Assembly (NCBI RefSeq): GCF_024809975.1
Contig: NZ_JANUDY010000008.1
Location: 62,001 to 126,000, forward strand
From: Comamonas sp. BIGb0152
GTDB taxonomy: Bacteria > Pseudomonadota > Gammaproteobacteria > Burkholderiales > Burkholderiaceae_C
Direction of reading: 5' to 3'
Length of the DNA stretch: 64,000 nt
The position numbers were made by a program, and so were the translations under genes. Positions 42,547 to 51,054 of the stretch are shown here, one piece after another; the stretch's first letter is position 1, and every line of letters begins with the position of its first letter. The notes beneath the pieces are model-generated. The model saw only the letters and a list, made by a program, of their open reading frames with translations. It was not told the DNA's origin and did no database searches.

Positions 42547-42849
42547 AAGTGACCCGATTAGTAGATGTTTGCAGTTTGTTCGAGATCAGACTTTTTTGTA
42601 GAACAATTTCTATGCAGATGTCTTAATATTGACTATCAATCACATTGTGTAGCTTTATTGAATAACAACATGCGATATAGAACGTTTCAATGTTTGCCTC
42701 GATGGGGCTTTTTTCCGCATAGGGAACTATCGATGGATTGTTTCAATATGTCAATATTTGAAACCATGGGCTTGTGTTGGTACCGTCATTGAACTTGGTC
42801 TGCGCAAATCTGTGAATCCCGGCCAGAAAATCGCCAGAGGATCCCGTGC
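42547..42849. other. intergenic region, promoters only
   Basis: 303 nt, AT-rich in 42560-42760, between divergent genes. It presumably carries promoters for both. No operator or RNA recognised. Confidence 0.4.
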
Positions 42850-43287
42850 ATGCTATTTGCTAGCGCGGCCCAACCCGCTTCAAACCCCATGACCAAAAAC
42901 CGCTACCGGCTGCTCGTCATTGCATCCATTCTCCTTCTCGTGCTCTCCATCTGCATGGATTTCAGGACGGAGCTGCTGTCCTCGCAACACCCGCTGCGGT
43001 TTCCTATGGCGCTGGAGGGAGAGATGGTCGTGTTGCTGTGCTTCATCATTTTGGGCTGGACCGCCGGCTTTTATGGCTGCATGCGCTTTCGTCCCTGGGC
43101 ACCTGCGCTGAACCTGGTCACAACGGCATGCGGGCTGCTGTTTATTGTGGGCAACAACTGGCTGTCGGTGGAGTCTTCCTGGGCCCAGGTGCTGGATTTT
43201 GTGGCCAATGCCTCGGGAGGTTTGACGCTGATGCTGCCTTACTTCAACGACAAGGTCAGAAAGATGTTTTGGCCGGAGACGGATTGA
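42850..43287 (+). CDS. four-helix hypothetical membrane protein
   Basis: 145 residues from the ATG at 42850, which has AGAGGA 9 nt upstream; the in-frame ATG at 42889 (MTKNRYRLLVIASILLLVLS) is an alternative that starts straight into helix 1. Further helices: EMVVLLCFIILGWTAGFYGC, ALNLVTTACGLLFIVGNNWL, FVANASGGLTLMLPYF. The ending FNDKVRKMFWPETD is charged and cytoplasmic. No known family. Convergent with the monooxygenase gene. Confidence 0.7.
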   Translation: MLFASAAQPASNPMTKNRYRLLVIASILLLVLSICMDFRTELLSSQHPLRFPMALEGEMVVLLCFIILGWTAGFYGCMRFRPWAPALNLVTTACGLLFIVGNNWLSVESSWAQVLDFVANASGGLTLMLPYFNDKVRKMFWPETD

Positions 43288-43315
43288 TACCCGGATCGCA
43301 GGTATCTCATAGGCG

Positions 43316-44839
43316 CTATTGTGCCGGGCCAAACCACCGCTGAATAGCTTGTGAAATGTGCTGGTAGGGCGCCACACCGTCGCCCACCCAGGCCACGATG
43401 CCGTCGGGGCGAATCAGCAGCGATTTCAAGCCCAGTTCATCGCTTGCGGAGCTGGCGATATAGCGCAGTCGGTCAGTCCATCGCATGGCCAAGCCGCGCA
43501 GCGCTGCGGTGTTATCGAAGTCCAGCAGCAGGCCGCAGCCGGTTTGCAGATGGCTGGCGAGGGTTGAGCCGTCAGTCAGCGCAAAGTCTGGCGCGCTGCG
43601 GCCTACCAAGGGGTGGGGGTCGCCCAGGTCGTAGCGCAGGGTAGCGCCCCAAACGCGGTCGGCGAAGTAGGTGGCGCCATCGCGCGTGTCGACCAGCGCG
43701 CGCACGATGTGGGCGAGGGCGCGTGTGGCGGGGCTGGGCCGCATGAGGGCGACCTGGGCGCGGGACCAGTCCAGCACCTGGGCGCCTACCGGATGGCGTT
43801 CGGCGGTGTAGCTGTCGAGCAAGCCTTCTGGCGCGTCGCCACGGAGGGTGGCGGCCAGCTTCCAGCCCAAATTCATCGCATCGCCAATGCCCAGGTTGAG
43901 GCCCTGGCCGCCCAAGGGCGAGTGGATGTGGGCGGCATCGCCCGCCAGCAGCACGCGGCCCTTGCGGTAGCGGGTTGCCTGGCGGGCGCGGTCGGTCCAG
44001 GTGGTTGCGATCCGCAGTGACTGGATGCGGGTATCGGTACCGCTGACACGGCGCAGCACGGTTTGCACATGCTCGGCGGTGATGGGGCTGCTGCCATGGA
44101 ATGCGCCGCCGTCGAAATCGACCATGGCGATGGTGCCCGGTGGCTGGAAGGTGTACATGCCCGTGGCCGTGTAATGGCGGCCCGGTGTGAGTGCGGCGCT
44201 GTTCTCCAGCTCGGCCTCCACGGAGTAGCCGCTGAACTCGGGCTCGGTGCCTGCAAATTCGAAACCTGCCGCCTTGCGGACTGGGCTGCGGCCACCGTCG
44301 CAGCCCACCAGCCAGCGGCTTTGTAGCTGGGCATCACCGGCTTGCACCTGCACGCCGTCGGGTGACTGCACCACGTCGGTCACGCGAACCCCTCGGCGCA
44401 CTTCCACCCCCAGCTCTGCAGCACGCTGTGCCAGCACCGATTCCAGGCGCTCCATCGTCGTGGGCATGCTTTCGCTGGCGGGGCTGGGCAGCCGGTAGGG
44501 CCAACGTGCGGTGTCGATCTGGTCCTGGAAAAAGGGCATGCCCGCAAAGTGCCCGCCGGGCTGGCGGGCTTGCTGCATCCAGTGGGGGCGCGATGCAGAG
44601 GGGGCGCTGTGCGATGGCGCGGTGACGGCGTCCAACAAACCCCGGCGCTGCAGCGCCTCCAGCGAGGGGATGTTGAGGCCGCGAATGCCAAAGGGCGCTT
44701 GCTTGAGGGGCGAGTGTGGATCGGAGGCTTGCTCCAGCACCAGCACGGAGCAATGGGCGAGCCGCAGCTCGCAACTGAGCAGCAGACCGACGGGGCCTGC
44801 GCCAACAATGATGACGTCGTAGTGGGGGATCGTAGGCAT
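43316..44839 (-). CDS. FAD-dependent aromatic hydroxylase (PheA/TfdB/RdmE family)
   Basis: 507 residues from the ATG at 44839, with AGAGG 8 nt upstream. Class A flavoprotein monooxygenase: GxGxxG Rossmann motif DVIIVGAGPVGLLLSCELRL, the DG motif VGCDGGRSPVRKAAGFEFAG, and the GD motif RVLLAGDAAHIHSPLGGQGL plus NLGIGDAMNLGWKLAA. A C-terminal thioredoxin-like domain (RSAPDFALTDGSTLASHLQT) is typical of phenol and polyketide hydroxylases. It hydroxylates aromatic substrates with NAD(P)H and O2; the substrate is unknown. A start 2 codons upstream (44845) lies too close to the ribosome binding site. A striking nested inverted repeat lies 55-105 nt upstream. Confidence 0.9.
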   Translation of the reverse strand: MPTIPHYDVIIVGAGPVGLLLSCELRLAHCSVLVLEQASDPHSPLKQAPFGIRGLNIPSLEALQRRGLLDAVTAPSHSAPSASRPHWMQQARQPGGHFAGMPFFQDQIDTARWPYRLPSPASESMPTTMERLESVLAQRAAELGVEVRRGVRVTDVVQSPDGVQVQAGDAQLQSRWLVGCDGGRSPVRKAAGFEFAGTEPEFSGYSVEAELENSAALTPGRHYTATGMYTFQPPGTIAMVDFDGGAFHGSSPITAEHVQTVLRRVSGTDTRIQSLRIATTWTDRARQATRYRKGRVLLAGDAAHIHSPLGGQGLNLGIGDAMNLGWKLAATLRGDAPEGLLDSYTAERHPVGAQVLDWSRAQVALMRPSPATRALAHIVRALVDTRDGATYFADRVWGATLRYDLGDPHPLVGRSAPDFALTDGSTLASHLQTGCGLLLDFDNTAALRGLAMRWTDRLRYIASSASDELGLKSLLIRPDGIVAWVGDGVAPYQHISQAIQRWFGPAQ

Positions 44840-44893
44840 GGACATGTCCTCTCTCGGTGACCGTTCGGCCGGAGTGATTCTTTGTCTTGAGAA

Positions 44894-44945
44894 CCCCTGG
44901 GACGAACCGATAAGTGCTTGTGAGCACTGCAAGTTCGTCGTGGGG
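44894..44945. promoter_or_regulatory. nested inverted repeat upstream of the monooxygenase gene
   Basis: Three concentric perfect arms: CCCC/GGGG, GACGAAC/GTTCGTC and AGTGCT/AGCACT around a TGTG loop, 17 paired bases separated by small internal loops. There is no T tract. It may be an operator of a TetR/MarR-like repressor or a folded leader. Confidence 0.5.
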
Positions 44946-45321
44946 ACCCATGCGTGGGCAGAGTCAGCGCTTCCGTGCGGAAGGACTTGGGCTTACCAAA
45001 CCAAGTCTGCCTTTTTCGACGGGCGGATTATAGCGTGCTGATGCTCGGGGGCCTCTGGCTCGCCCAGGACTCGATGGCATGGAGCGGCGCGGTGCCGTGC
45101 AAGCTGCAGCAAGGCCTTCAAATAGCAGCCATCAGTCCTTGCCCTGGGCGAGTTCGCGGTGCTGCTGAAGCAGCAGCTGCTGCGCCTGGTGCTCGCCCGG
45201 TTCAGGCGCCGGCCCGCTGCCGGCACTGCTCAAAAGCAGCCAAGGCATCGGTCTGAACGGAGCCGAGGCGCTGCGGACGGCTGCCGCATAATGGGCTTTT
45301 CGCCACCCTTTGGATTGCCCC
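44946..45321. other. intergenic region, no supported gene
   Basis: 376 nt, GC-rich, between divergent genes. A short reverse-strand frame (MPWLLLSSAGSGPAPEPGEH to AQGKD, ending at 45132) looks somewhat protein-like but has no ribosome binding site, so I do not call it. Confidence 0.4.
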
Positions 45322-45732
45322 ATGCGCTACGCCCGATACCCTCTTATTGCCGGTTTGCTCGCTGCTGCATCCCTCTTGAGCGCACCGGTTTGGGCCATCA
45401 ACAAATGTATCGATGCGCAGGGCCGCACCAGCTTTCAGGATGAGCCTTGCGCGGCGGGCCAGAAGGGGGAGACGATCACGGTGACGCCGTCAAGCCAGGG
45501 CGTGAACCCGCGCGAAAACAGCCGCCCAGTGACCAGCAGCCCGCCCGTGGCTGCGCCACCACCGGCTTCGGCTCCCCAGGCCGATGCGCCCGAGCCCCGC
45601 CCCGCCGATTGCCCCGACCCAGAACGCATGAAGACCATGCAGATCGAGGCCGAATCGATTGCGCTGCCGCTGCCGATCCGCAAGCAAAAGCGGGCGTCTT
45701 TTGAAGAGCTGAAGGCGCGCTGCGGGGGTTAA
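45322..45732 (+). CDS. DUF4124-type periplasmic protein
   Basis: 136 residues with a signal peptide (MRYARYPLIAGLLAAASLLS, cut near VWA). The short DUF4124 motif INKCIDAQGRTSFQDEPCAA follows, in which two Cys flank the turn, as in many small betaproteobacterial envelope proteins. A Pro/Ala-rich linker and a C-terminal charged helix (PIRKQKRASFEELKARCGG) complete it. Function unknown. It converges on thyA; the hairpin ACGCCCGC/GCGGGCGT (45742-45760) may end both transcripts. Confidence 0.85.
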   Translation: MRYARYPLIAGLLAAASLLSAPVWAINKCIDAQGRTSFQDEPCAAGQKGETITVTPSSQGVNPRENSRPVTSSPPVAAPPPASAPQADAPEPRPADCPDPERMKTMQIEAESIALPLPIRKQKRASFEELKARCGG

Positions 45733-45763
45733 AGCAAACGCCCGCGATTGCGGGCGTGTGTGC

Positions 45764-46744
45764 TTAGACGGCCATTGGCGCCGTCAATGGCGCATGGTGC
45801 TGGTAGCCTTCCAGCCAAAAGTCCGAGGGCTCCACCTGCTCCAGCCATTCGGGCGCGTATTGGCCGGTGACTGCGTAGTCGGGGATGCGGTCCGAGAGCA
45901 CCAGCTTGGGGGCCTCAAAGGGCTCGCGCTTGAGCTGCTCTTGCAGCATGTCCAGGTGGTTTTCGTAGATGTGGGCATCACCGATAAAGTAGGTGAACCA
46001 GCGCGGGGTGTAGCCGCTCAGACGCCCCATCAGGTGCAGCAGTGCCGCGCCTTCGGTCAGGTTGAAAGGGGTGCCCAGGCCGACATCATTGCTGCGGATA
46101 TAGAGGCACAGCGAGATTTCGCGCTTGCTTTGGTCGACCAGGAACTGGTAGAGCAGGTGGCAGGGGGGCAGTGCCATTTCTTCGAGCTGGGCCCAGTTCC
46201 AGCCGTGGAACAGGATGCGGCGGCTGCCCGGGTCGCTCATGATGGTGTCCAGACACTGGCGCAGCTGGTCGATGGCCTTGTAGAGCACGATCTGGCGCTT
46301 GTTGTCGTCGTTCACCTCGCCAATCTGGGTGTAACCCTTGGCCAGTGCATCAGCAATCTGGGCCTGGCTTTGGGGCTGGGCCAGGTCGATCAGCTTGTAG
46401 GCCGGCCACTGGCGCCATTGCACGCCGTAGACGGGGCCCAGGTCGTCGGCCTCGAGGCGGTAGGGGTTGGCCAGCCAGGCCTGGTTTTCATTGGCGTTTT
46501 GGTCCCAGACTTTGCAGCCCAGTGCGCGGAAATCCGCCGCGCTGCGCGCTGCGCGCAGAAAACCCACCATCTCGCCGATGGCGGATTTGAAGGCCAGCTT
46601 CTTAGTGGTGACGGCCGGAAAGCCTTGCTGCAGATCAAACTTGAGCATGGCGCCGGGCATGCTGAGCGTGCGTATGCCTGTGCGGTTGGACTGCCAGGAG
46701 CCTTGGTCCAGGATGTTCTGGACGAGTTGGAGGTATTGCTTCAT
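45764..46744 (-). CDS. thyA: thymidylate synthase
   Basis: 326 residues from the ATG at 46744 ([20 protein letters not shown]). It methylates dUMP to dTMP with methylene-tetrahydrofolate. Landmarks: [20 protein letters not shown], the dUMP-phosphate arginines in [20 protein letters not shown], catalytic Cys in [10 protein letters not shown], and [19 protein letters not shown]. It is longer than the E. coli enzyme (264) owing to an insertion around [20 protein letters not shown] and at [20 protein letters not shown], as seen in a subgroup of ThyA. An in-frame extension upstream has no support. Confidence 0.96.
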   Translation of the reverse strand: MKQYLQLVQNILDQGSWQSNRTGIRTLSMPGAMLKFDLQQGFPAVTTKKLAFKSAIGEMVGFLRAARSAADFRALGCKVWDQNANENQAWLANPYRLEADDLGPVYGVQWRQWPAYKLIDLAQPQSQAQIADALAKGYTQIGEVNDDNKRQIVLYKAIDQLRQCLDTIMSDPGSRRILFHGWNWAQLEEMALPPCHLLYQFLVDQSKREISLCLYIRSNDVGLGTPFNLTEGAALLHLMGRLSGYTPRWFTYFIGDAHIYENHLDMLQEQLKREPFEAPKLVLSDRIPDYAVTGQYAPEWLEQVEPSDFWLEGYQHHAPLTAPMAV

Positions 46745-47086
46745 GTTCTTCTGGCCTGATCGAGAGTGGGGTCTTGCCGCATCGCGGCCTGGTGAGGCGG
46801 CGCCTGGCCCGGCGTGATCGATGCGATCAAGGGGGCGGGGCAGGTGCAAGGCCCAAAGGGCCTACTGTACGACGGCAGCCCTTGTTGCGTAGGCCGTAAG
46901 GATAAGCCCATGTGGGCGATGTCTGCGATCGCCCTGGCCGCCCGGAAATTGGTGTAGGGTGTCGGCTTTGGCGCCCGGGCCCACCGGGGCCGGCCGCGCA
47001 ATGCGGCGGCAAGCGCAGGTGGGCGGTGGGACATCGACAGTTTGCAGGCGCAGGAGAGGGCGCTGCAAACGCTGACAAGGATGCAT
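46745..47086. other. divergent intergenic region
   Basis: 342 nt between thyA and the lipoprotein gene. It presumably holds both promoters. No RNA or conserved site recognised. Confidence 0.4.
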
Positions 47087-47560
47087 ATGTGGATGATGAC
47101 GAAGAAATGGGGCCTGGCCCTGGGTGCGGCGGCAGCGCTGGCGCTGGCCGGCTGCCAGACCACGCCGGGTGGCACGGACCGCAGCGGCCAGCAGGCCTGG
47201 AACCAGCTGCAGGCCCAGGTGGGCCAGTACCCGCATGAGGCCGCGTTTTTGCAGCAGGGCGTGATGGCCGCGCGCATGCAGCATTTGCTGGGCGAGCACC
47301 GCGCAGTATTCATGCAGAACATGCAGGTGACCGGGCCGCTGAGCAAGCAGGGCTCCGTCTACTACATCACTGGCAACCGCCAGCACGATGGCGGCCAGAA
47401 TGCCGCTGCGGTGGCCATGGATGCCAAGAGCAACACCATGCGTATCTGGTGGCTGCAGGATGGCCAGCCGCGCGTGGTGCAAGACCCGGGCGCAGCGTTC
47501 TCCTGGCCCAAGGAGGTCAACCAGATGATCAGCAACGCGGTGGGCACGCCCGCGTCGTAA
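47087..47560 (+). CDS. hypothetical lipoprotein
   Basis: 157 residues from the ATG at 47087, preceded by AAGGA. The lipoprotein signal peptide MWMMTKKWGLALGAAAALAL ends in the lipobox LAGC, so the mature protein is lipid-anchored. The body, about 130 residues (QVGQYPHEAAFLQQGVMAAR, SVYYITGNRQHDGGQNAAAV, MRIWWLQDGQPRVVQDPG), looks like a small alpha/beta domain. Family not recognised. A strong terminator follows at 47574-47616. Confidence 0.8.
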   Translation: MWMMTKKWGLALGAAAALALAGCQTTPGGTDRSGQQAWNQLQAQVGQYPHEAAFLQQGVMAARMQHLLGEHRAVFMQNMQVTGPLSKQGSVYYITGNRQHDGGQNAAAVAMDAKSNTMRIWWLQDGQPRVVQDPGAAFSWPKEVNQMISNAVGTPAS

Positions 47561-47573
47561 TCGTCCCCCACCA

Positions 47574-47616
47574 AAAAACAGGGCGGCACCTCATCGAGGG
47601 CCGCCCTGTTTTGTTG
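47574..47616. terminator. bidirectional terminator
   Basis: CAGGGCGGC and GCCGCCCTG form a stem flanked by AAAAAA on the left and TTTT on the right. It serves the convergent lipoprotein and FAD-oxidase genes. Confidence 0.8.
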
Positions 47617-47629
47617 TGGCGCTTGGCTT

Positions 47630-49051
47630 TTAGCCGCGTGTGATCATCGCATGCGGGTTCATGATGTTCTGCGGGTCCAGCGCGGCTTTTACCGCACGCA
47701 TCATCGACAAGGCCACCGGCGACTGGTACTGCGGCAAGGTGTCGACCTTGAGCGTGCCGATGCCGTGCTCGGCCGAGATCGAGCCGCCAAACGCAGCGAC
47801 CGCGTCATAGACGATGTGGTTGACCTCGTGCTCGCGCTCATCCAGGAACTGCTTGGCATCCACGCCCTCGGGCGCTTGCACGTTGAAGTGCAGATTGCCG
47901 TCACCCAGGTGGCCAAAGTTGACCAGGCGCATGCCCGGCACCTTGTCGTTCAGCACCTGGGTGGCATGCTCGACAAACTCCGGGATGCGCGAGATGGGCA
48001 CGGAAATATCGTGCTTGATGTTCAGGCCTTCCTCAACCTGGGCGAGCGGAATGCTTTCGCGGATATGCCAGAGGTTGTGGGCCTGGCCCAGGTTCTCGGC
48101 CACGACGGCGTCCAGCACGATTTCCTGCTCAAACGCGGCTTCCATCAAGGCCTCGAAGCGGCTACGCGCATGCTCCTCGGATTCGCTGTCGGAGTTCTCC
48201 AGCACCACGGCGTAGGGGAAGGCGGGGTTGTCGATAAAGGGCACGCGCAGCTGGGGCATGTGCTTGTCCACCAGGGTCAGCGCAAAGCGGTTCATCACCT
48301 CAAAGCCGGTCAGGCCCGCTCCCAGGTACTGGTGCGCCAGCGCCAGCAGGCGCACGGCGGCATCAAACGATGGCAAGGCTGCCCAGGCGGTGAGCTGGCT
48401 GGCGGGCATGGGGTAGATCTTCATCGTGGCGGCGGTGATGATGCCCAAGGTGCCTTCGCTGCCGATAAAGAGGTTGCGCAGGTCGTAGCCGGTGTTGTCC
48501 TTGCGCAGGCCTTTAAGGCCTTCCCAGATTTCGCCTTGGGCATTGACCACCTCCAGGCCCAGACACAGCTCGCGCGTGTTGCCGTAGCGCACGACCTGGG
48601 TGCCGCCGGCATTGGTGCCCAGGTTGCCGCCGATGGTGCAGCTGCCTTCGGCCGCCAGCGACAGCGGGAACAAATAGCCCTGGCCCTCGCAGCGCTCTTG
48701 CAGGGTTTGCAGAATGCAGCCGGCCTCGACCGTGACGGTCAGGTTATCTTTGTCGATGGCGCGGATGGCCTGCATGCGGCCCAGGTTGAGCACCACTTGC
48801 TGGCCCGAGGTATCGGGCGTTGAGCCCACGACCAGGCCCGTGTTGCCGCCCTGGGGCACGATGGAGGTGCCGTTGGCCGCGCAGGCCTTGACGACGGCTG
48901 CCACTTGCGCGGTGTTGGCGGGGCGCACCACCGCCAATGCCTTGCCGTGGACGCGGCGGCGCCAGTCCTGTTCGTAGGCGCTCAGGTCGCCCTCGGTAAG
49001 CACATGGGCATCGCCCACAATCTGGCGCAAGCTCGCAATCAGGTCGGTCAT
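47630..49051 (-). CDS. FAD-linked oxidase, GlcD / D-lactate dehydrogenase family
   Basis: 473 residues from the ATG at 49051 (MTDLIASLRQIVGDAHVLTE). FAD-binding type 4 domain: RPANTAQVAAVVKACAANGT, SIVPQGGNTGLVVGSTPD, GGNLGTNAGGTQVVRYGNTR. The C-terminal FAD-oxidase domain includes GHLGDGNLHFNVQAPEGVDA and GSISAEHGIGTLKVDTLPQY with the conserved His residues. The family oxidises 2-hydroxyacids (D-lactate, glycolate, D-2-hydroxyglutarate) and passes electrons to quinone or cytochrome. The exact substrate cannot be told. It is followed 32 nt upstream by the DUF2069 gene in the same direction. The frame is open far upstream, but only this start makes sense. Confidence 0.93.
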   Translation of the reverse strand: MTDLIASLRQIVGDAHVLTEGDLSAYEQDWRRRVHGKALAVVRPANTAQVAAVVKACAANGTSIVPQGGNTGLVVGSTPDTSGQQVVLNLGRMQAIRAIDKDNLTVTVEAGCILQTLQERCEGQGYLFPLSLAAEGSCTIGGNLGTNAGGTQVVRYGNTRELCLGLEVVNAQGEIWEGLKGLRKDNTGYDLRNLFIGSEGTLGIITAATMKIYPMPASQLTAWAALPSFDAAVRLLALAHQYLGAGLTGFEVMNRFALTLVDKHMPQLRVPFIDNPAFPYAVVLENSDSESEEHARSRFEALMEAAFEQEIVLDAVVAENLGQAHNLWHIRESIPLAQVEEGLNIKHDISVPISRIPEFVEHATQVLNDKVPGMRLVNFGHLGDGNLHFNVQAPEGVDAKQFLDEREHEVNHIVYDAVAAFGGSISAEHGIGTLKVDTLPQYQSPVALSMMRAVKAALDPQNIMNPHAMITRG

Positions 49052-49083
49052 TGGATGTCTCAACAATGGAAAAGAAAAGGGGT

Positions 49084-49533
49084 CTAAGAGGTGGTGGCGG
49101 CTGCTGCGGGCGCAGGCGCAGGCGTAACGGCCCGCTGGCGGCCCCGGATGTGCATCACGCAGGCTGCAAACAGCAGCAGGCACAGTGCGATCTCGGCCAG
49201 CGCGCACCAGCGGCTGGGCGGGGCATCGCCCCAGGCGCGCACCACGCCTTCGACAAAATAGAGCCACACCAGCAGGCTGAGCCAGCGGTAGGTATACATA
49301 CGGTGTTTGAGCAGGCCGGCCAGCGGAATGCACAGCGGCAAGGCCTTGAGCACCAGCCAGGAGCCGCCCGGCCGCAAGGGCGCCAACCACAGCTCCCAGG
49401 CCAGGCACAGCAGCACCAGGGCCATCAACGAAAAGACAGCCAGCCAGCGCGAGTACTGCGCAGCGGCGTTTGCTGGGGCAGAGGTTACCAAATCAGGCAG
49501 ATTAGCGGCTGTTTCAGGCAGGGATGTGGGCAT
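49084..49533 (-). CDS. DUF2069 family membrane protein
   Basis: 149 residues from the ATG at 49533. Four hydrophobic helices: WLAVFSLMALVLLCLAWELW, WLVLKALPLCIPLAGLLKHR, YRWLSLLVWLYFVEGVVRAW and LAEIALCLLLFAACVMHIRG. The order KALPLCIPLAGLLKHRMYTY is characteristic of DUF2069 proteins of proteobacteria, of unknown function. It starts 20 nt from, and diverges from, the YihY gene, whose ATG at 49554 lies on the opposite strand, so the two share a very short promoter region. It lies upstream of the FAD oxidase gene. Confidence 0.9.
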   Translation of the reverse strand: MPTSLPETAANLPDLVTSAPANAAAQYSRWLAVFSLMALVLLCLAWELWLAPLRPGGSWLVLKALPLCIPLAGLLKHRMYTYRWLSLLVWLYFVEGVVRAWGDAPPSRWCALAEIALCLLLFAACVMHIRGRQRAVTPAPAPAAAATTS

Positions 49534-49553
49534 GGAAATGGCATCATATCGGT

Positions 49554-50954
49554 ATGTACGTCTGTGATGAGAAAAACGCGGCATCTTTGCAGGTGCAACC
49601 GCCCCAGGGATGGGCCTTGTGGTGGCAGCAGTTCGCTGCATTCCCCTGGCGCAATACGGTCAATACCTTGCGCACGCGCTTTGGGGAAGACCGCCTGGGG
49701 CTGACGGCCAGCAGCCTGACCTTTACCACCATGCTGGCCCTGGTGCCTTTTTTTACCGTGGCGCTGGCGTTGCTGACGGCTTTTCCGATGTTTGCCACGG
49801 TCGAGGCCCAATTGCAGCGCTGGCTGATTGAAAGCCTGATCCCCAGCAGCATTGCCAGCCAGGTGCTGGGCTACATCACGCAGTTTGCCTCCAAGGCCAG
49901 CCGCCTGGGCCTGGCGGGCCTGAGCTTTTTGCTGGTGACGGCGCTGGCGCTGATTCTGACCATGGACCGCACGCTCAACAACATCTGGCGCGTGCGCCAG
50001 TTGCGGCCACTGGGCCAGCGGGTGTTGATTTACTGGGCCGCCATCTCACTGGGCCCCCTGGTGCTGGCCTCCAGTCTGGTGCTGACCTCGTCAGTGGTGG
50101 CCGCCTCGCGCAGCGCAATTGGCGAGTTGCCGTACCTCATCCGCCTGGCCTTTGATTCGCTGGAGTTTGTGCTCTTGGCATCGGGCGTGACCGCCATGTA
50201 CCGCTATGTGCCCAACACCCATGTGCGCTGGCGCGATGCGCTGGCCGGCGGCCTGTTTGTGGCCGTAGGCATCGAGGTGGCCAAGAAGGTGCTGACCTTG
50301 TACCTGGTGCATGTGCCCACCTACTCGACCATCTACGGCACCTTTGCCACCTTGCCGATTTTGCTGATCTGGATTTATGTGGCCTGGGTGATTGTGCTGC
50401 TGGGCGCCGTGGTCGCCGCCTATCTGCCCAGCCTGTTGGCCGGTGTGGCGCGGCTGCCGCTGGCCCAGAGCTGGGATTTTCAGCTGGCGCTGGAATGCCT
50501 GCGCGCGCTCAACCTGATGCGCTACCAGCCCGAGAAGGGCCTGTACCTGCACCAGCTGGCCAAGGGCCTGCAGGTGGAGGATGTGCAACTGCACCGCGCC
50601 TTGGATGTGCTGTGCCAGCTGGACTGGGTGGGGGCGGTGGTCGATGTGGATGAACGCAGGTCCGCCACCGGAGGGACAGAGAGCCAGCAGGACATGCGCT
50701 ATGTGCTGCTGATTGAGCCGGCCCAGACCTTGGCTGCCCCCTTGGTCGCGGCCCTGATGCTGGACAGGAACGAGGCGACCGAGCCGCTGTGGTGGCACAG
50801 CGGTCTGGACCAGATGGCCTTGATTGCACTGCTGGAACGCCGCCAGTGGCTGCCCGATGAAGCGCCTGCGCAAGCGCCTGAGGCCGATGGGCCAGCGCAG
50901 GCGCTAGACCAGGCCCCGGATGATGCGCTGCAAGCGGCGCCGGTCAAGGCTTGA
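49554..50954 (+). CDS. YihY/virulence factor BrkB family membrane protein
   Basis: 466 residues from the ATG at 49554 (MYVCDEKNAASLQVQPPQGW). YihY core of six helices with the signature LGLTASSLTFTTMLALVPFF, LILTMDRTLNNIWRVRQ, and VPNTHVRWRDALAGGLFVAV followed by VHVPTYSTIYGTFATLPILL plus IWIYVAWVIVLLGAVVAAYL. The C-terminal 150 residues are cytosolic and winged-helix-like (LYLHQLAKGLQVEDVQLHRA), ending in an acidic Ala/Gln-rich tail. Once called ribonuclease BN by mistake; the true function is unknown. A neighbouring start at 49524 would overlap the divergent gene and is less likely. Confidence 0.93.
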   Translation: MYVCDEKNAASLQVQPPQGWALWWQQFAAFPWRNTVNTLRTRFGEDRLGLTASSLTFTTMLALVPFFTVALALLTAFPMFATVEAQLQRWLIESLIPSSIASQVLGYITQFASKASRLGLAGLSFLLVTALALILTMDRTLNNIWRVRQLRPLGQRVLIYWAAISLGPLVLASSLVLTSSVVAASRSAIGELPYLIRLAFDSLEFVLLASGVTAMYRYVPNTHVRWRDALAGGLFVAVGIEVAKKVLTLYLVHVPTYSTIYGTFATLPILLIWIYVAWVIVLLGAVVAAYLPSLLAGVARLPLAQSWDFQLALECLRALNLMRYQPEKGLYLHQLAKGLQVEDVQLHRALDVLCQLDWVGAVVDVDERRSATGGTESQQDMRYVLLIEPAQTLAAPLVAALMLDRNEATEPLWWHSGLDQMALIALLERRQWLPDEAPAQAPEADGPAQALDQAPDDALQAAPVKA

Positions 50955-51010
50955 GGCTTGATGCCCCAGCAATTAATGCGCTAGATCGGGCGGCTAGCCG
51001 GGCACCCACC

Positions 51011-51033
51011 CGACAGACAGACAGACAGACAGA
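51011..51033. repeat. GACA tetranucleotide repeat
   Basis: Five uninterrupted GACA units lie in the spacer between two convergent genes, so copy-number change would not affect a protein. Confidence 0.85.
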
Positions 51034-51054
51034 GCCGCATGGCACGCGCCCCGC

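Noticed and set aside
51011..51033. Short tandem repeats as a CRISPR array
   Set aside because: Units are 4 nt with no spacers. No array of 25-40 nt repeats with unique spacers was seen anywhere in the window.
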